From Prochlorococcus sp. RS04 (GTDB taxonomy: Bacteria; Cyanobacteriota; Cyanobacteriia; PCC-6307; Cyanobiaceae), in contig NZ_CP018346.1 of assembly GCF_001989455.1 (NCBI RefSeq), positions 1,592,223-1,656,222 on the forward strand: a stretch of 64,000 nucleotides of DNA. The letters run 5' to 3'. A program made the translations under genes and the position numbers. The notes under the pieces are model-generated. The model was not told the DNA's origin. It saw only the letters and a program-made list of their open reading frames with translations, and did no database searches. Shown in pieces: positions 18,011-25,248 of this stretch (position 1 is its first letter; each line of letters begins with the position of its first letter).

Positions 18011-19765
18011 GTGTTTAGATCAAAATTCTCATATTCAGATTCTAAATCAAGTTATTCGGATCTTCTAGAAGATATAGAGACGGGGAAAATAGAATCAATA
18101 TTTTTCTATCCAAGACAGAGAGAAATTGATGTTCTGTATAAAAATGGTGATAAATTTAAAATACCTATCCTTTACAACGATCAATTAATCCTTGAAAAGG
18201 TTACTGAAAATAAGGTAAATCTAACTATTAACAATAGTAGAAAAGAAGCCTCAGCTGCTAATTCATTTGCTTCAATAAGTCTTTTCTTGATTTTCATATT
18301 AGCTATAGTTTTAATACTGAGGAGTACATCAAAATTGGCTTCCAGAGCTTTTGGTTTTACTAAAAATCAAACTAAATTTGTAACTATTGATGATGTAGAA
18401 ACGAGATTCGATGATGTAGCTGGCGTGCCTGAAGCCGCTGAGGAATTAAAAGAGGTAATAACATTTTTGAAAGAACCTAAGAAATTTGAAAATCTTGGAG
18501 CAAAAGTTCCTAAGGGAGTTCTTTTAATAGGCCCACCAGGAACAGGTAAAACATTATTAGCTAAAGCAATTGCTGGTGAATCAGGAGTGCCTTTTCTCTC
18601 AATATCGGCATCAGAGTTTGTAGAACTTTTTGTTGGTGTTGGAGCAAGCCGAGTTCGTGATCTGTTCTCTAAGGCTAAGGAAAAATCTCCTTGTATAATT
18701 TTCATTGATGAAATTGATTCCATTGGTAGGCAAAGAGGCTCTGGGATCGGAGGTGGAAATGATGAAAGAGAACAAACCCTTAATCAGCTTCTAACTGAAT
18801 TAGATGGTTTTGCTGATAATTCTGGGATAATTGTTTTAGCAGCTACAAATAGACCAGATATTTTGGATGCAGCACTATTAAGACCAGGTAGATTTGATAG
18901 GAAAATTGAAGTAATGCTTCCAGATTTAGATGGAAGAAAAAAAATTCTTTCAGTTCACTCACTTTCCAAACCACTTTCAAGCGAAGTTGACTTAGGATAT
19001 TGGGCTTCTAGAACAGTTGGATTTTCGGGAGCAGATCTTGCAAACTTGATGAACGAGAGTGCTATTCACTGTGCAAGAGACGAATCTAAATTAATCAGTG
19101 ACCTTCATATAGAAAATGCTCTTGATAAAATTACTATTGGCCTGAGAAGCTCATTAATAACTTCTCCTAATATGAAAAAAATTATTGCTTATAATGAAGT
19201 TGGTAGAGCAATTGTATCTGCTGCAAGAAATGGAATTGAATCAGTTGATAAAATTACGATTTTACCTAGATCTGGATCTATAGGAGGATATACAAAAATA
19301 TGCCCTGACGAAGATGTAATTTCTAGTGGATTGATTTCAAAAAAACTATTATTTTCAAAAATTGAAATTGCTCTAGCTGGAAGAGCAGCAGAAACGATAG
19401 TTTTTGGTGAAGGTGAAATTACACAATGCTCCATAAATGATATCTCTTATGCGACAAATATCGTAAGGGAAATGGTTACAAAATATGGATTTTCAATTAT
19501 TGGTCCAATTTCAATGGATTCTGATAATAATGAAATGTATTTAGGAGATGGATTATTTAGAAGAAAGCCTCTGATAGCAGAAAATACCAGTTCTAGAATT
19601 GATAATGAAATCATAAATATTTCTAAAATTTCATTAAATAATTCAATAAAAATATTGAAAAAAAATAGAGTCTTACTAGATAAATTAGTTGACATACTTT
19701 TAAATCAAGAAACTATAGATAAAGAAGTTTTTAAATTAACAACTTCTAAATTGTTGAAAGTTTGA
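18011..19765 (+). CDS. FtsH-like AAA+ membrane protein lacking the protease zinc site
   Basis: 584 residues. The ATPase is intact: Walker A GPPGTGKT at 174-181, Walker B FIDEID at 231-236, and the second region of homology [20 protein letters not shown] at 278-297. The peptidase domain follows, but the zinc motif HEAGH reads NEVGR at 395-399, so both His ligands are lost while the Glu is kept. The third ligand Asp477 (INDISYAT) remains. The FtsH periplasmic domain is recognisable at ~14-70, but the usual first membrane helix before it is absent and an in-frame stop at 17993 excludes extension. One helix at ~85-103 anchors it. It probably acts as an unfoldase or partner of active FtsH, as plastid FtsHi proteins do. 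The start is GTG at 18011. Confidence 0.88.
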   Translation: MFRSKFSYSDSKSSYSDLLEDIETGKIESIFFYPRQREIDVLYKNGDKFKIPILYNDQLILEKVTENKVNLTINNSRKEASAANSFASISLFLIFILAIVLILRSTSKLASRAFGFTKNQTKFVTIDDVETRFDDVAGVPEAAEELKEVITFLKEPKKFENLGAKVPKGVLLIGPPGTGKTLLAKAIAGESGVPFLSISASEFVELFVGVGASRVRDLFSKAKEKSPCIIFIDEIDSIGRQRGSGIGGGNDEREQTLNQLLTELDGFADNSGIIVLAATNRPDILDAALLRPGRFDRKIEVMLPDLDGRKKILSVHSLSKPLSSEVDLGYWASRTVGFSGADLANLMNESAIHCARDESKLISDLHIENALDKITIGLRSSLITSPNMKKIIAYNEVGRAIVSAARNGIESVDKITILPRSGSIGGYTKICPDEDVISSGLISKKLLFSKIEIALAGRAAETIVFGEGEITQCSINDISYATNIVREMVTKYGFSIIGPISMDSDNNEMYLGDGLFRRKPLIAENTSSRIDNEIINISKISLNNSIKILKKNRVLLDKLVDILLNQETIDKEVFKLTTSKLLKV

Positions 19766-19797
19766 TTTAATTGCTTTAAATTAAAAAAAATATTTTC

Positions 19798-20550
19798 TTG
19801 ATAATTAAAAACAACACAACTAAGTTATTAGTTACGCTTTCATTTTTACTTATTCTTCCTTTTATACAAAAACAATGGTTAAATTTGTATTCACTCAATA
19901 TTAATGTTATTTCCTTTTATTCAATCATTTACTATTTGAGTGGTGCAATATGTCCATCTTTGGTGTATATAAACTCTTTAAAAAACTATACTTATTATAA
20001 TTTTACAAGGAATAAAATTCATAGTATAAAAATAATTAAAGGAAAAAGATTACTATTCTTAGTAGCAATAAATTTAATATTTCTCTCTTACTTAATTGCT
20101 GAATATATATATATAAATTTTGATTTTATATTTAATTTATTTCTTGAAGGAATTAATGTACCAAAACCGGATATTCCACAGTTAAGTTTTTTCATATTTT
20201 TAATTTCTATCCTATTAATTTTTAAGAAATCTAGGTTTCTGTTAAAAAAAATAATATTGGTAAATTTTATTTTGATTTCTTTCTATCTTTGGCATCTTCA
20301 AATTAATAATATTAGTGTTGATGATCAGTTTTATATTTATAGATATTTTGGTTTAAATGACTTAAATTTAATTAATCTTTTTATCCTAGTCGCCATAGAA
20401 ATTTTTTTCTATACGTGGTCCTTCTTATCATATAAAACTAATTTGAGCGATTGGATCGTACCAAAACCTCAAAAGGGGGATTTTATCCCCTTTTTGAATA
20501 TATTTATTTTTTATTTTTTTATAATTATTTACTACTCAATACTTACTTAA
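19798..20550 (+). CDS. Polytopic membrane protein, unknown
   Basis: 250 residues with about seven hydrophobic helices, extremely rich in Ile, Leu, Phe and Tyr. Short charged loops are TRNKIHSIKIIKGKR and VPKPQKGDF. I recognise no domain. It starts with TTG at 19798, 32 bp after the FtsH-like gene, so co-transcription is likely. A terminator-like hairpin lies inside the last 80 bp of the frame, yet the codons after it still encode a plausible membrane helix. Confidence 0.55.
   Translation: MIIKNNTTKLLVTLSFLLILPFIQKQWLNLYSLNINVISFYSIIYYLSGAICPSLVYINSLKNYTYYNFTRNKIHSIKIIKGKRLLFLVAINLIFLSYLIAEYIYINFDFIFNLFLEGINVPKPDIPQLSFFIFLISILLIFKKSRFLLKKIILVNFILISFYLWHLQINNISVDDQFYIYRYFGLNDLNLINLFILVAIEIFFYTWSFLSYKTNLSDWIVPKPQKGDFIPFLNIFIFYFFIIIYYSILT
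20471..20495 (+). terminator. Terminator-like hairpin inside the 3' end of the membrane-protein gene
   Basis: Arms AAAAGGGG and CCCCTTTTT enclose an AT-rich loop with inner GGGGAT/ATCCCC pairing (6 bp, one bulged G, then 4 A-U pairs), and a T-run follows. It looks like a Rho-independent terminator on either strand and sits ~55 bp before the stop codon. On the minus strand it would end transcription coming from the peroxiredoxin gene. Confidence 0.5.
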
Positions 20551-20565
20551 ATGTTTCTAATTCTT

Positions 20566-21150
20566 CTATAGGGCAGAAAAATATTCCTTACTACCTTTGG
20601 GGTCCTCTAACATTGTTTTCTCCCCGGGTGTCCAGTTTGCTGGACATACTTCATCAGGGTTTGAGGCAACATATTGATAACCTTGAAGGATCCTTAGCGT
20701 TTCATCAACATTTCTACCTACAGGAGCCTTGTTAACAGTCGTATGCATAACTACTCCTTCTGGATTGATAAGAAATAAACCTCTATCGGCCTCTCCATCA
20801 TCATTAAGAACATTGTAAGCTTGGCAAATTTCTCTTTTTAAGTCAGAAACTAACGGGTAGTTAATATCACCTATTCCGCCTTCATTTCTTGGGGTTTGTA
20901 TCCAAGCCAAATGACAGTGTTTGCTATCAACTGACACTCCAAGTATTTCAGTATTAAGAGCTGAGAAATCTTGGTATCTATCACTAAATGCAGTAATTTC
21001 AGTTGGACACACAAATGTAAAATCTAGTGGGTAGAAGAATAAAACAACCCATTTACCTCTTAGACCTGAAAGTGTAACCTCCTTAAACTCTTGATCATAT
21101 ACTGCTGTAGCACTAAAGTCTGGTGCTTCTTGGCCAACTCTTAAGCTCAT
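20566..21150 (-). CDS. 2-Cys peroxiredoxin (AhpC/Prx1 type)
   Basis: 194 residues. The peroxidatic Cys is in the universally conserved [14 protein letters not shown], the resolving Cys in [11 protein letters not shown] near the C-terminus. The overall length fits typical 2-Cys peroxiredoxins of chloroplasts and cyanobacteria. The enzyme reduces H2O2 and alkyl hydroperoxides with electrons from thioredoxin, and protects photosynthesis. It has its own promoter (21205-21234) and is probably monocistronic, with a terminator-like hairpin beyond its 3' end. Confidence 0.95.
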   Translation of the reverse strand: MSLRVGQEAPDFSATAVYDQEFKEVTLSGLRGKWVVLFFYPLDFTFVCPTEITAFSDRYQDFSALNTEILGVSVDSKHCHLAWIQTPRNEGGIGDINYPLVSDLKREICQAYNVLNDDGEADRGLFLINPEGVVMHTTVNKAPVGRNVDETLRILQGYQYVASNPDEVCPANWTPGEKTMLEDPKGSKEYFSAL

Positions 21151-21204
21151 GAAAAAATTTGTCCTTAATTTAAATTATGTATGGTCTTAATGACCGTAAT
21201 AAGT

Positions 21205-21234
21205 ATTATAATTTTATTGATAATGAATTAGCAA
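21205..21234 (-). promoter_or_regulatory. Promoter of the peroxiredoxin gene
   Basis: On the minus strand TTGCTA (21234-21229) and TATAAT (21210-21205) are 18 bp apart. The start point would be near 21198, giving a leader of roughly 48 nt. It is the strongest sigma-70-like promoter I see in this part. Confidence 0.55.
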
Positions 21235-21250
21235 GTTTTTTTTTAATTCA

Positions 21251-21376
21251 ATGAAATGGCATTATTCCTTTACTAGGAAATTTACAATTTTGAATCACAA
21301 TAAACTTTTAAAAAATCTCAAAAAGGAGTTAATTAAATATCCCATTAACAGGCTTGACAATAAAAATTCTAATTAA
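21251..21376 (+). CDS. Possible 41-aa basic peptide
   Basis: ATG at 21251 opens a 41-codon frame encoding a Lys/Asn/Leu-rich basic peptide without a membrane segment. There is no clear Shine-Dalgarno sequence. In such AT-rich DNA an ORF this size can occur by chance. It is listed because the stretch between the peroxiredoxin promoter and 21455 otherwise contains nothing recognisable. Confidence 0.25.
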   Translation: MKWHYSFTRKFTILNHNKLLKNLKKELIKYPINRLDNKNSN

Positions 21377-21454
21377 AAGAAATTTTATTTTATTTAAGAT
21401 TCCTTAAAATCTAACTCTCTATAATTAGAAATATTCTTTTTAATATTTTTAATT

Positions 21455-21613
21455 ATGGCTAAATATATTGAAAGACTAAAGGAAAAAATTAAAATAAAAA
21501 AATTTGATACTAATCAGCCAGTTGGAGCTTGGATTTTCGTTGTAATTTTGAATATAGTTGGATTTGCGGGTTATTTTTACTTAAAGGTAAATCATATACA
21601 ACTAGGTAGTTAA
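21455..21613 (+). CDS. Small one-helix membrane protein (52 aa)
   Basis: 52 residues: a basic amphipathic N-terminus (KYIERLKEKIKIKKF), then QPVGAWIFVVILNIVGFAGYFYLK, a single membrane helix at ~27-47, and a short polar end. I know no function. It converges with the gene at 21618-21839 (4 bp gap). It opens a run of small genes to 25.2 kb. Confidence 0.5.
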   Translation: MAKYIERLKEKIKIKKFDTNQPVGAWIFVVILNIVGFAGYFYLKVNHIQLGS

Positions 21614-21617
21614 AAAC

Positions 21618-21839
21618 TTATCTTATTTCCTTCTTAATTGAGCGACAAAAATTTTTTAGTCTTTCATTCCTCGTTAAGTCAGGTAAAGTCCAAATTGATT
21701 CCGTCTCAGGTAATTGATCTATGCTCCATTCTTTGAATTCTTCTATTATCGAATCATTATTTAATTTTGATGTATACTTTTTTCGTTTTTTTAAATATTT
21801 TCTTATCACTGTAAGATTTGTCTTTATATATTCCCTCAT
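21618..21839 (-). CDS. Small basic protein, unknown (73 aa)
   Basis: 73 residues, highly basic N-terminal half (YLKKRKKYTSK), then a WSIDQLP-ETESIWTLPDLTRNERLKNFCR segment that looks like a folded element with two Trp. There is no membrane helix. The composition is more protein-like than a random AT-rich ORF, but I recognise no family. Confidence 0.5.
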   Translation of the reverse strand: MREYIKTNLTVIRKYLKKRKKYTSKLNNDSIIEEFKEWSIDQLPETESIWTLPDLTRNERLKNFCRSIKKEIR

Positions 21840-21902
21840 AAAAAATAGTTAGTCTTATATTAATCTATCATTTAGGAAGTTCTGCTTTAAAGAAAAGATT
21901 AA

Positions 21903-22073
21903 TTAGACATTTTGAACTGCTTGAAAAAGTCCAAACGAATAACCTCCAATTAAAATCCAGCCAAGGACGCTTGATATTATTGTAGATCTTCTATTATGTC
22001 TCCTTAAAGCTGATTCAATCATTTCATTAACTTCATCTCTATTAAGGTATTCTTTCTTAGAGTTTTTTTTCAT
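21903..22073 (-). CDS. Small one-helix membrane protein (56 aa)
   Basis: 56 residues: charged N-terminus with a RDEVNEMIESALRRHNRRS amphipathic helix, then one membrane helix (IISSVLGWILIGGYSFGLFQ) and a short end. It lacks the chlorophyll-binding ExxNGR motif of high-light-inducible proteins. It is divergent from the gene at 22270; a perfect 10-bp inverted repeat lies between them. Confidence 0.5.
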   Translation of the reverse strand: MKKNSKKEYLNRDEVNEMIESALRRHNRRSTIISSVLGWILIGGYSFGLFQAVQNV

Positions 22074-22097
22074 TTTTTCTTTTTACAATAAACGAAT

Positions 22098-22132
22098 TTA
22101 TAAGAAAGTGAGCTTATGATATTTTCTTATAA
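22098..22132. repeat. Inverted repeat between divergent small genes
   Basis: Arms TTATAAGAAA (22098-22107) and TTTCTTATAA (22123-22132) are exact reverse complements with a 15-bp spacer. It lies 25 bp before the start of the minus-strand gene at 22073. It may be an operator or mRNA-leader hairpin. AT-rich sequence makes chance matches more likely, so its role is uncertain. Confidence 0.4.
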
Positions 22133-22269
22133 GTAAAAGTTTTATTTTTAATGATTGTATAAATATTTTTTTTATTTAGCATAAAATATATAATAAAATT
22201 TTAAGAGAAATTTTTAAAATTATAAGATAAAGTATTTGAATTGAAGGATCATAGCTTTTTATACAAATA

Positions 22270-22446
22270 ATGAATATTAATGATAAATCTGTTTTAGAAA
22301 TGCTTAATAAACTTATTGTTATTAATAGGCTAAATAAAAGTCAAATTCTTCAAATGGTTAATTTAGCTTCAATATCAAATGATATCAATGATTTAAAGGA
22401 TAACTTGAAATGGGAAAGTTCTAAATCATTTAATCAAAATATTTAA
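22270..22446 (+). CDS. Small soluble protein, unknown (58 aa)
   Basis: 58 residues, predicted mostly helical (SVLEMLNKLIVINRLNKSQI, then VNLASISNDINDLKDNL), polar C-terminus, no signal or membrane segment. It may be a short coiled-coil or dimerising helix. There is no recognised family. Confidence 0.4.
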   Translation: MNINDKSVLEMLNKLIVINRLNKSQILQMVNLASISNDINDLKDNLKWESSKSFNQNI

Positions 22447-22554
22447 AATACATAAACTTATTGTTTTATAATTATTAATTCTTGAAATTTACATAAGAGA
22501 TACTTAAGTTAATTCAATTAATTAAGAGTTTTATAAATAATTTATATAAGCTAT

Positions 22555-22728
22555 TCAAATAAATTTTTGAAAGTAATTTTCCTGATAAGAAACTTGCTCT
22601 TGATTACTATAATTAAGAGTTGTTTTCTTATCCTTGCTAAATGATTTAATTAATATTGTAGAAGTGATTATTATTATTAGTATTATTAGTAAATCTCCAA
22701 CAGTAACCCCTCTCTCCTTAAGATTCAT
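22555..22728 (-). CDS. Small one-helix membrane protein (57 aa)
   Basis: 57 residues. The start MNLKERGVTVGDLLIILIII is followed by a membrane helix to ~residue 27 and then a polar Lys/Asn/Gln-rich tail. The N-terminal GVTVGDLL just before the helix looks specific. I cannot name it. A good ribosome-binding site is not apparent. Confidence 0.45.
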   Translation of the reverse strand: MNLKERGVTVGDLLIILIIIITSTILIKSFSKDKKTTLNYSNQEQVSYQENYFQKFI

Positions 22729-22890
22729 GATAAAACATATATTTTGTTTAAATATAGCCTTTATTATTTAATAAACTAATATTTTTTACAAACTTGCTAA
22801 AAACACATATGAAGGAAATATAAAAAGAATATAAAAATATTGAGTCTATAACCTTTTAAGTCTTATAAAAAAAATAGATAAATTGATTAT

Positions 22891-23070
22891 ATGGAAGTCA
22901 AAAAAAAAATTAGTAGTTCTAACACTCCTTATTTTTTCTCTAAAGAGATGATTATCACAAAAAAATCACTTAACGAAAATCAACTCAAATTTACTTATCA
23001 AAAACAGTTAATCTCTGATCTAGATAATAAGCACAAGGAATGGTCAAAATCGATTAACAGTAAATTTTAA
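22891..23070 (+). CDS. Small soluble protein, unknown (59 aa)
   Basis: 59 residues, basic, beginning MEVKKKISSSNTPYFFSKE and ending in a helical charged stretch (LDNKHKEWSKSINSKF). It converges on the gene at 23067 with stop codons sharing TTAA. No family is recognised. Confidence 0.4.
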   Translation: MEVKKKISSSNTPYFFSKEMIITKKSLNENQLKFTYQKQLISDLDNKHKEWSKSINSKF

Positions 23071-23219
23071 AAGCTTTCGTTGATTATATTTAAAAGTTTA
23101 TTTCTTTTAATTGTATTTTTTTCTTCCCAATTAAGTGTTACTTCATCATTAATGATAGGTTTTGCTTCATAAGCTAGATACCAAAGAATAAATCCGACAG
23201 GAAATAATAAAATATGCAT
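23067..23219 (-). CDS. Small membrane-anchored protein (50 aa)
   Basis: 50 residues: an N-terminal hydrophobic helix (HILLFPVGFILWYLAYEA) followed by a polar, charged cytoplasmic part (LNWEEKNTIKRNKLLN). It is divergent from the RHH regulator at 23295, and the two operator-like palindromes at 23248 and 23270 lie in the shared region, so both genes could be controlled by them. Confidence 0.45.
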   Translation of the reverse strand: MHILLFPVGFILWYLAYEAKPIINDEVTLNWEEKNTIKRNKLLNIINESF

Positions 23220-23247
23220 AGCAAAATTAGTTGACTTAAATCAAATA

Positions 23248-23282
23248 TAGTGCAACACTTATTATGTGCAAGTGTCACACTA
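23248..23282. promoter_or_regulatory. Tandem operator-like palindromes upstream of the RHH gene
   Basis: Two 13-bp sites share the pattern TAGTG-N3-CACTA: TAGTGCAACACTT (23248-23260) and AAGTGTCACACTA (23270-23282). Their centres are 22 bp apart, about two helical turns. A TATTAT -10-like hexamer (23260-23265) lies between them and the regulator ATG is at 23295. A third copy follows the gene. Autoregulation by the encoded RHH protein is inferred. Confidence 0.55.
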
Positions 23283-23294
23283 ATTTTTTTTATT

Positions 23295-23660
23295 ATGCCC
23301 TCTCCGAGGAAAAGAATTGGTTTTTTGCCAAGTGAAGAAGTGCATGAAATTATTGAAAAATTGTGCACAGCTAATGAGTTTAGCCAGTCAAAAGTCACAG
23401 GTTTATTGGTTGAAGAAGCGTTAAGGTCTAGAGGTGTGTTAAGTGAATCTTATGGTCAAAATCAAAATAATAATAATGATTTTATAAACTTTTCTTTTGA
23501 TCACGAAACATTTTCTGAAAATAATAGTTCTTCACTTAATGTGGACGAATATGCAGTTAATAAAAAAGTATTATCTGATGATATCAAAATGATGCATGAA
23601 TTTATTGAGTTTAAGTATTTTAAGAAAGTTATGAAGCGAAATAACAACATTATTGAATAA
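23295..23660 (+). CDS. Ribbon-helix-helix (CopG/MetJ-like) regulator
   Basis: 121 residues from the ATG at 23295. The longer GTG start at 23250 would read through the operator sites and is unlikely. Residues ~5-45 fit a ribbon-helix-helix DNA-binding fold: a strand (RKRIGFLPS), helix one (EEVHEIIEKLCTANEF), the turn SQSK and helix two (VTGLLVEEALRSRG). The rest is an Asn/Ser-rich linker and a helical C-terminus. RHH proteins bind palindromes as dimers, usually near their own promoters, and three matching palindromes flank this gene. There is no toxin-like partner gene beside it that I can recognise. Confidence 0.6.
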   Translation: MPSPRKRIGFLPSEEVHEIIEKLCTANEFSQSKVTGLLVEEALRSRGVLSESYGQNQNNNNDFINFSFDHETFSENNSSSLNVDEYAVNKKVLSDDIKMMHEFIEFKYFKKVMKRNNNIIE

Positions 23661-23661
23661 A

Positions 23662-23674
23662 TAGTGTCACACTA
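23662..23674. promoter_or_regulatory. Third operator-like palindrome, just after the RHH gene
   Basis: TAGTGTCACACTA has perfect 5-bp arms TAGTG/CACTA around TCA and lies 1 bp after the RHH stop codon. It matches the two sites upstream of the gene (12 of 13 bases with the second). A 3' site could allow DNA looping or control what lies downstream. Confidence 0.5.
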
Positions 23675-23796
23675 TTAATGTTTATATAAGAATGCTTTTC
23701 AATGGAATTTAGAAGTTATGCAGAGATAAATATTTTTTAAGATTTCTAATCAATTTCTTAAATAAGGATCCAAAATAAATTGAATCTTTAAAATTC

Positions 23797-23837
23797 AGCG
23801 GACTAAATCCTCGTGGAGATATGAACCTTAGCCCGCT
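23797..23837 (-). ncRNA. GC-rich hairpin, candidate structured RNA
   Basis: In very AT-rich surroundings, AGCGGACTAA (23797-23806) and TTAGCCCGCT (23828-23837) form a long hairpin. Read on the minus strand all ten positions pair (one G-U); on the plus strand there is one A-C mismatch. The 21-nt loop can form a second short stem on the minus strand. No T-run follows on either strand, so it is not an ordinary terminator. Small RNA, mRNA end structure or attachment site are alternatives. Confidence 0.35.
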
Positions 23838-23927
23838 TTAAAAAAATAGCAATAAAAAAATATAAATACAATAAGTATGTAAATTTACTTTTGATTTAAA
23901 ATTGGATTATAAAAACTCTAAATATAA

Positions 23928-24080
23928 ATGGCTGTAAGTGAATTAAATGAAGATACACAGGATCAAATATGTGATCTTCTTGAAAATCTTCAGCAAATAG
24001 AGAAACTTAAAAATAAAGATATACGAATTTTGCTTGATAAGGTAGTAAGAAAATATGGAGGAAAAGTAGTAAATAAATGA
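23928..24080 (+). CDS. Small acidic/helical protein, unknown (50 aa)
   Basis: 50 residues, fully soluble, helical composition (QDQICDLLENLQQIEKL, then IRILLDKVVRKYGGK). The stop overlaps the ATG of the thioredoxin-fold gene by 3 bp in ATGA, so translation of the two is probably coupled. No family is recognised. Confidence 0.5.
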   Translation: MAVSELNEDTQDQICDLLENLQQIEKLKNKDIRILLDKVVRKYGGKVVNK

Positions 24081-24466
24081 AACACCTATTAATCCCACTA
24101 TTAGTTTTGCTTCCTTTACCAAGTGTTGTAAATAGCTCCCACTTAAATAATCAGAGAGAACTTATAGTCACCTCAGAAAGCACTAGGGAATCAATAAAGT
24201 TAGCAAAATACCTTAAAGATAATGGTGTAGTTAAATATTCAGCATATTGGTGTCCTAATTGCCTTAATCAAAGTGAATTATTTGGTAAGCAAGCTTATAG
24301 AGAACTTAATGTTGTTGAATGTGCAAGAGATGGCATAAACAGTCAAACTCAGTTATGTATTGATAAAAAAATTAAAGGGTTTCCCACGTGGGAAATAAAT
24401 GGAAAACTAATTTTAGGTGTACTTTCACTAAAAGAGTTATCAAAGTTGACTGGATTTAAGAATTAA
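24077..24466 (+). CDS. Secreted thioredoxin-fold protein like VKOR C-terminal domain
   Basis: 129 residues. An N-terminal signal peptide (hydrophobic ~4-20, cleavage probably after VVNSS) is followed by a thioredoxin fold: YSAYWCPNCLNQSELFGKQA with Cys59 and Cys62, then a second Cys in VVECARDG, LCIDKKIKGFPTWEINGK with the cis-Pro, and LSLKELSKLTGF. This pattern matches the C-terminal Trx domain of cyanobacterial VKOR fusions, which form disulfides in the lumen or periplasm, but the VKOR membrane part is absent. It may act as a partner of a separate VKOR or as a free oxidoreductase. Confidence 0.75.
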   Translation: MKHLLIPLLVLLPLPSVVNSSHLNNQRELIVTSESTRESIKLAKYLKDNGVVKYSAYWCPNCLNQSELFGKQAYRELNVVECARDGINSQTQLCIDKKIKGFPTWEINGKLILGVLSLKELSKLTGFKN

Positions 24467-24489
24467 GGAAAATGTAAAATGATTAATGT

Positions 24490-24639
24490 CTAGATATTAA
24501 ATGTTATTTCTTGAGTACCTTTCATACATCCACCAGTTGGATAGTTAATTACTTTTTTTGATATTATTCCAATACTTATAGCAACTATTCCAATACCAAA
24601 TAAAGCTCTTGATCTTTTGCTTGTGATGAGATGTTTCAT
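24490..24639 (-). CDS. Small one-helix membrane protein (49 aa)
   Basis: 49 residues: basic start (MKHLITSKRSR), a hydrophobic helix (ALFGIGIVAISIGII) and a short polar tail with a Gly-Gly-Cys. It is convergent with the thioredoxin-fold gene. Between its start and the gene at 24858 there are ~218 bp of AT-rich sequence in which I see no gene. Confidence 0.4.
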   Translation of the reverse strand: MKHLITSKRSRALFGIGIVAISIGIISKKVINYPTGGCMKGTQEITFNI

Positions 24640-24857
24640 TGGGTATTTATTAATTAATAAATATCAGGGATCATTATAACGGGGATTTTTTTATTAAAAA
24701 AACAAGTAACCCTAAATCTATAATTTTTTAAAATAAGTTTTAGATATTAGATACCTTGATAATCCTTAATCAATAAATGCTTTTATATCTTTTTTTCAGT
24801 ATTTTTATTTTGTATTTGACAGTCTTTTTATAATTAAAATGAGACTTTTATTTTTTT

Positions 24858-24989
24858 ATGAAAAATAAAGAATTTAATGTAACTCAAGGTATGGCTTTGT
24901 TACTTTTGAAGCCATTAAATTTACCCGCTAACTACGTCCTAAATCTCATAATTTATATAACTAATCCTAGTAACAAAATTGGATACTAA
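24858..24989 (+). CDS. Small hydrophobic peptide (43 aa), unknown
   Basis: 43 residues with a moderately hydrophobic centre (MALLLLKPLNLPANYVLNLIIYI). The stop overlaps the DUF1651 stop in CTAA. A TTGACA-like and a TATAAT-like element lie just upstream but are badly spaced. The coding status is uncertain. Confidence 0.35.
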   Translation: MKNKEFNVTQGMALLLLKPLNLPANYVLNLIIYITNPSNKIGY

Positions 24990-25237
24990 TAGTCTTCCCA
25001 AACTGGTTTGGTTCTTCTCCAACCTTGAGCGATTAACTTTCTCCATTCATCTCTAGCTTTATCAACTTTAAGTTCTTCTCTGGTTGTCATAAGAGGTGGT
25101 TCTTTTCCTAAAACACCAAGAATTCTTCCAGAGTCAATAAACATATATTCAAAAAATTTATCTTTATTTTGATTATTCTTTGAAAACCTTTTAACCCTTG
25201 AACGATTCGAATTTATAAGCCAATAATTTTCTGTCAA
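24986..25237 (-). CDS. DUF1651 family protein
   Basis: 83 residues. The start ENYWLINSNRSRVKRF, the middle turn and the end KARDEWRKLIAQGWRRTKPVW fit DUF1651, a family of small proteins found mainly in Prochlorococcus and marine Synechococcus, often in several copies per genome. Function unknown. It lies 11 bp downstream of clpS and may be on the same transcript. Confidence 0.65.
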   Translation of the reverse strand: MTENYWLINSNRSRVKRFSKNNQNKDKFFEYMFIDSGRILGVLGKEPPLMTTREELKVDKARDEWRKLIAQGWRRTKPVWEDY

Positions 25238-25248
25238 TCTTTCTTATT

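Noticed and set aside
23250..23294. GTG start at 23250 for the RHH gene
   Set aside because: It would place the operator palindromes inside the coding region and add a hydrophobic non-conserved leader; ATG at 23295 starts right at the RHH strand.
23174..23398. Minus-strand 74-aa frame across the RHH start
   Set aside because: It is antisense to the RHH domain and includes the operator region; the real minus gene here is the 50-aa frame at 23067-23219.
23797..23837. tRNA fragment in the GC-rich hairpin (a GGTTCATATC stretch looks like a T-arm)
   Set aside because: There is no matching 5-bp T-stem around it, and no acceptor, D or anticodon arms; only the hairpin remains.
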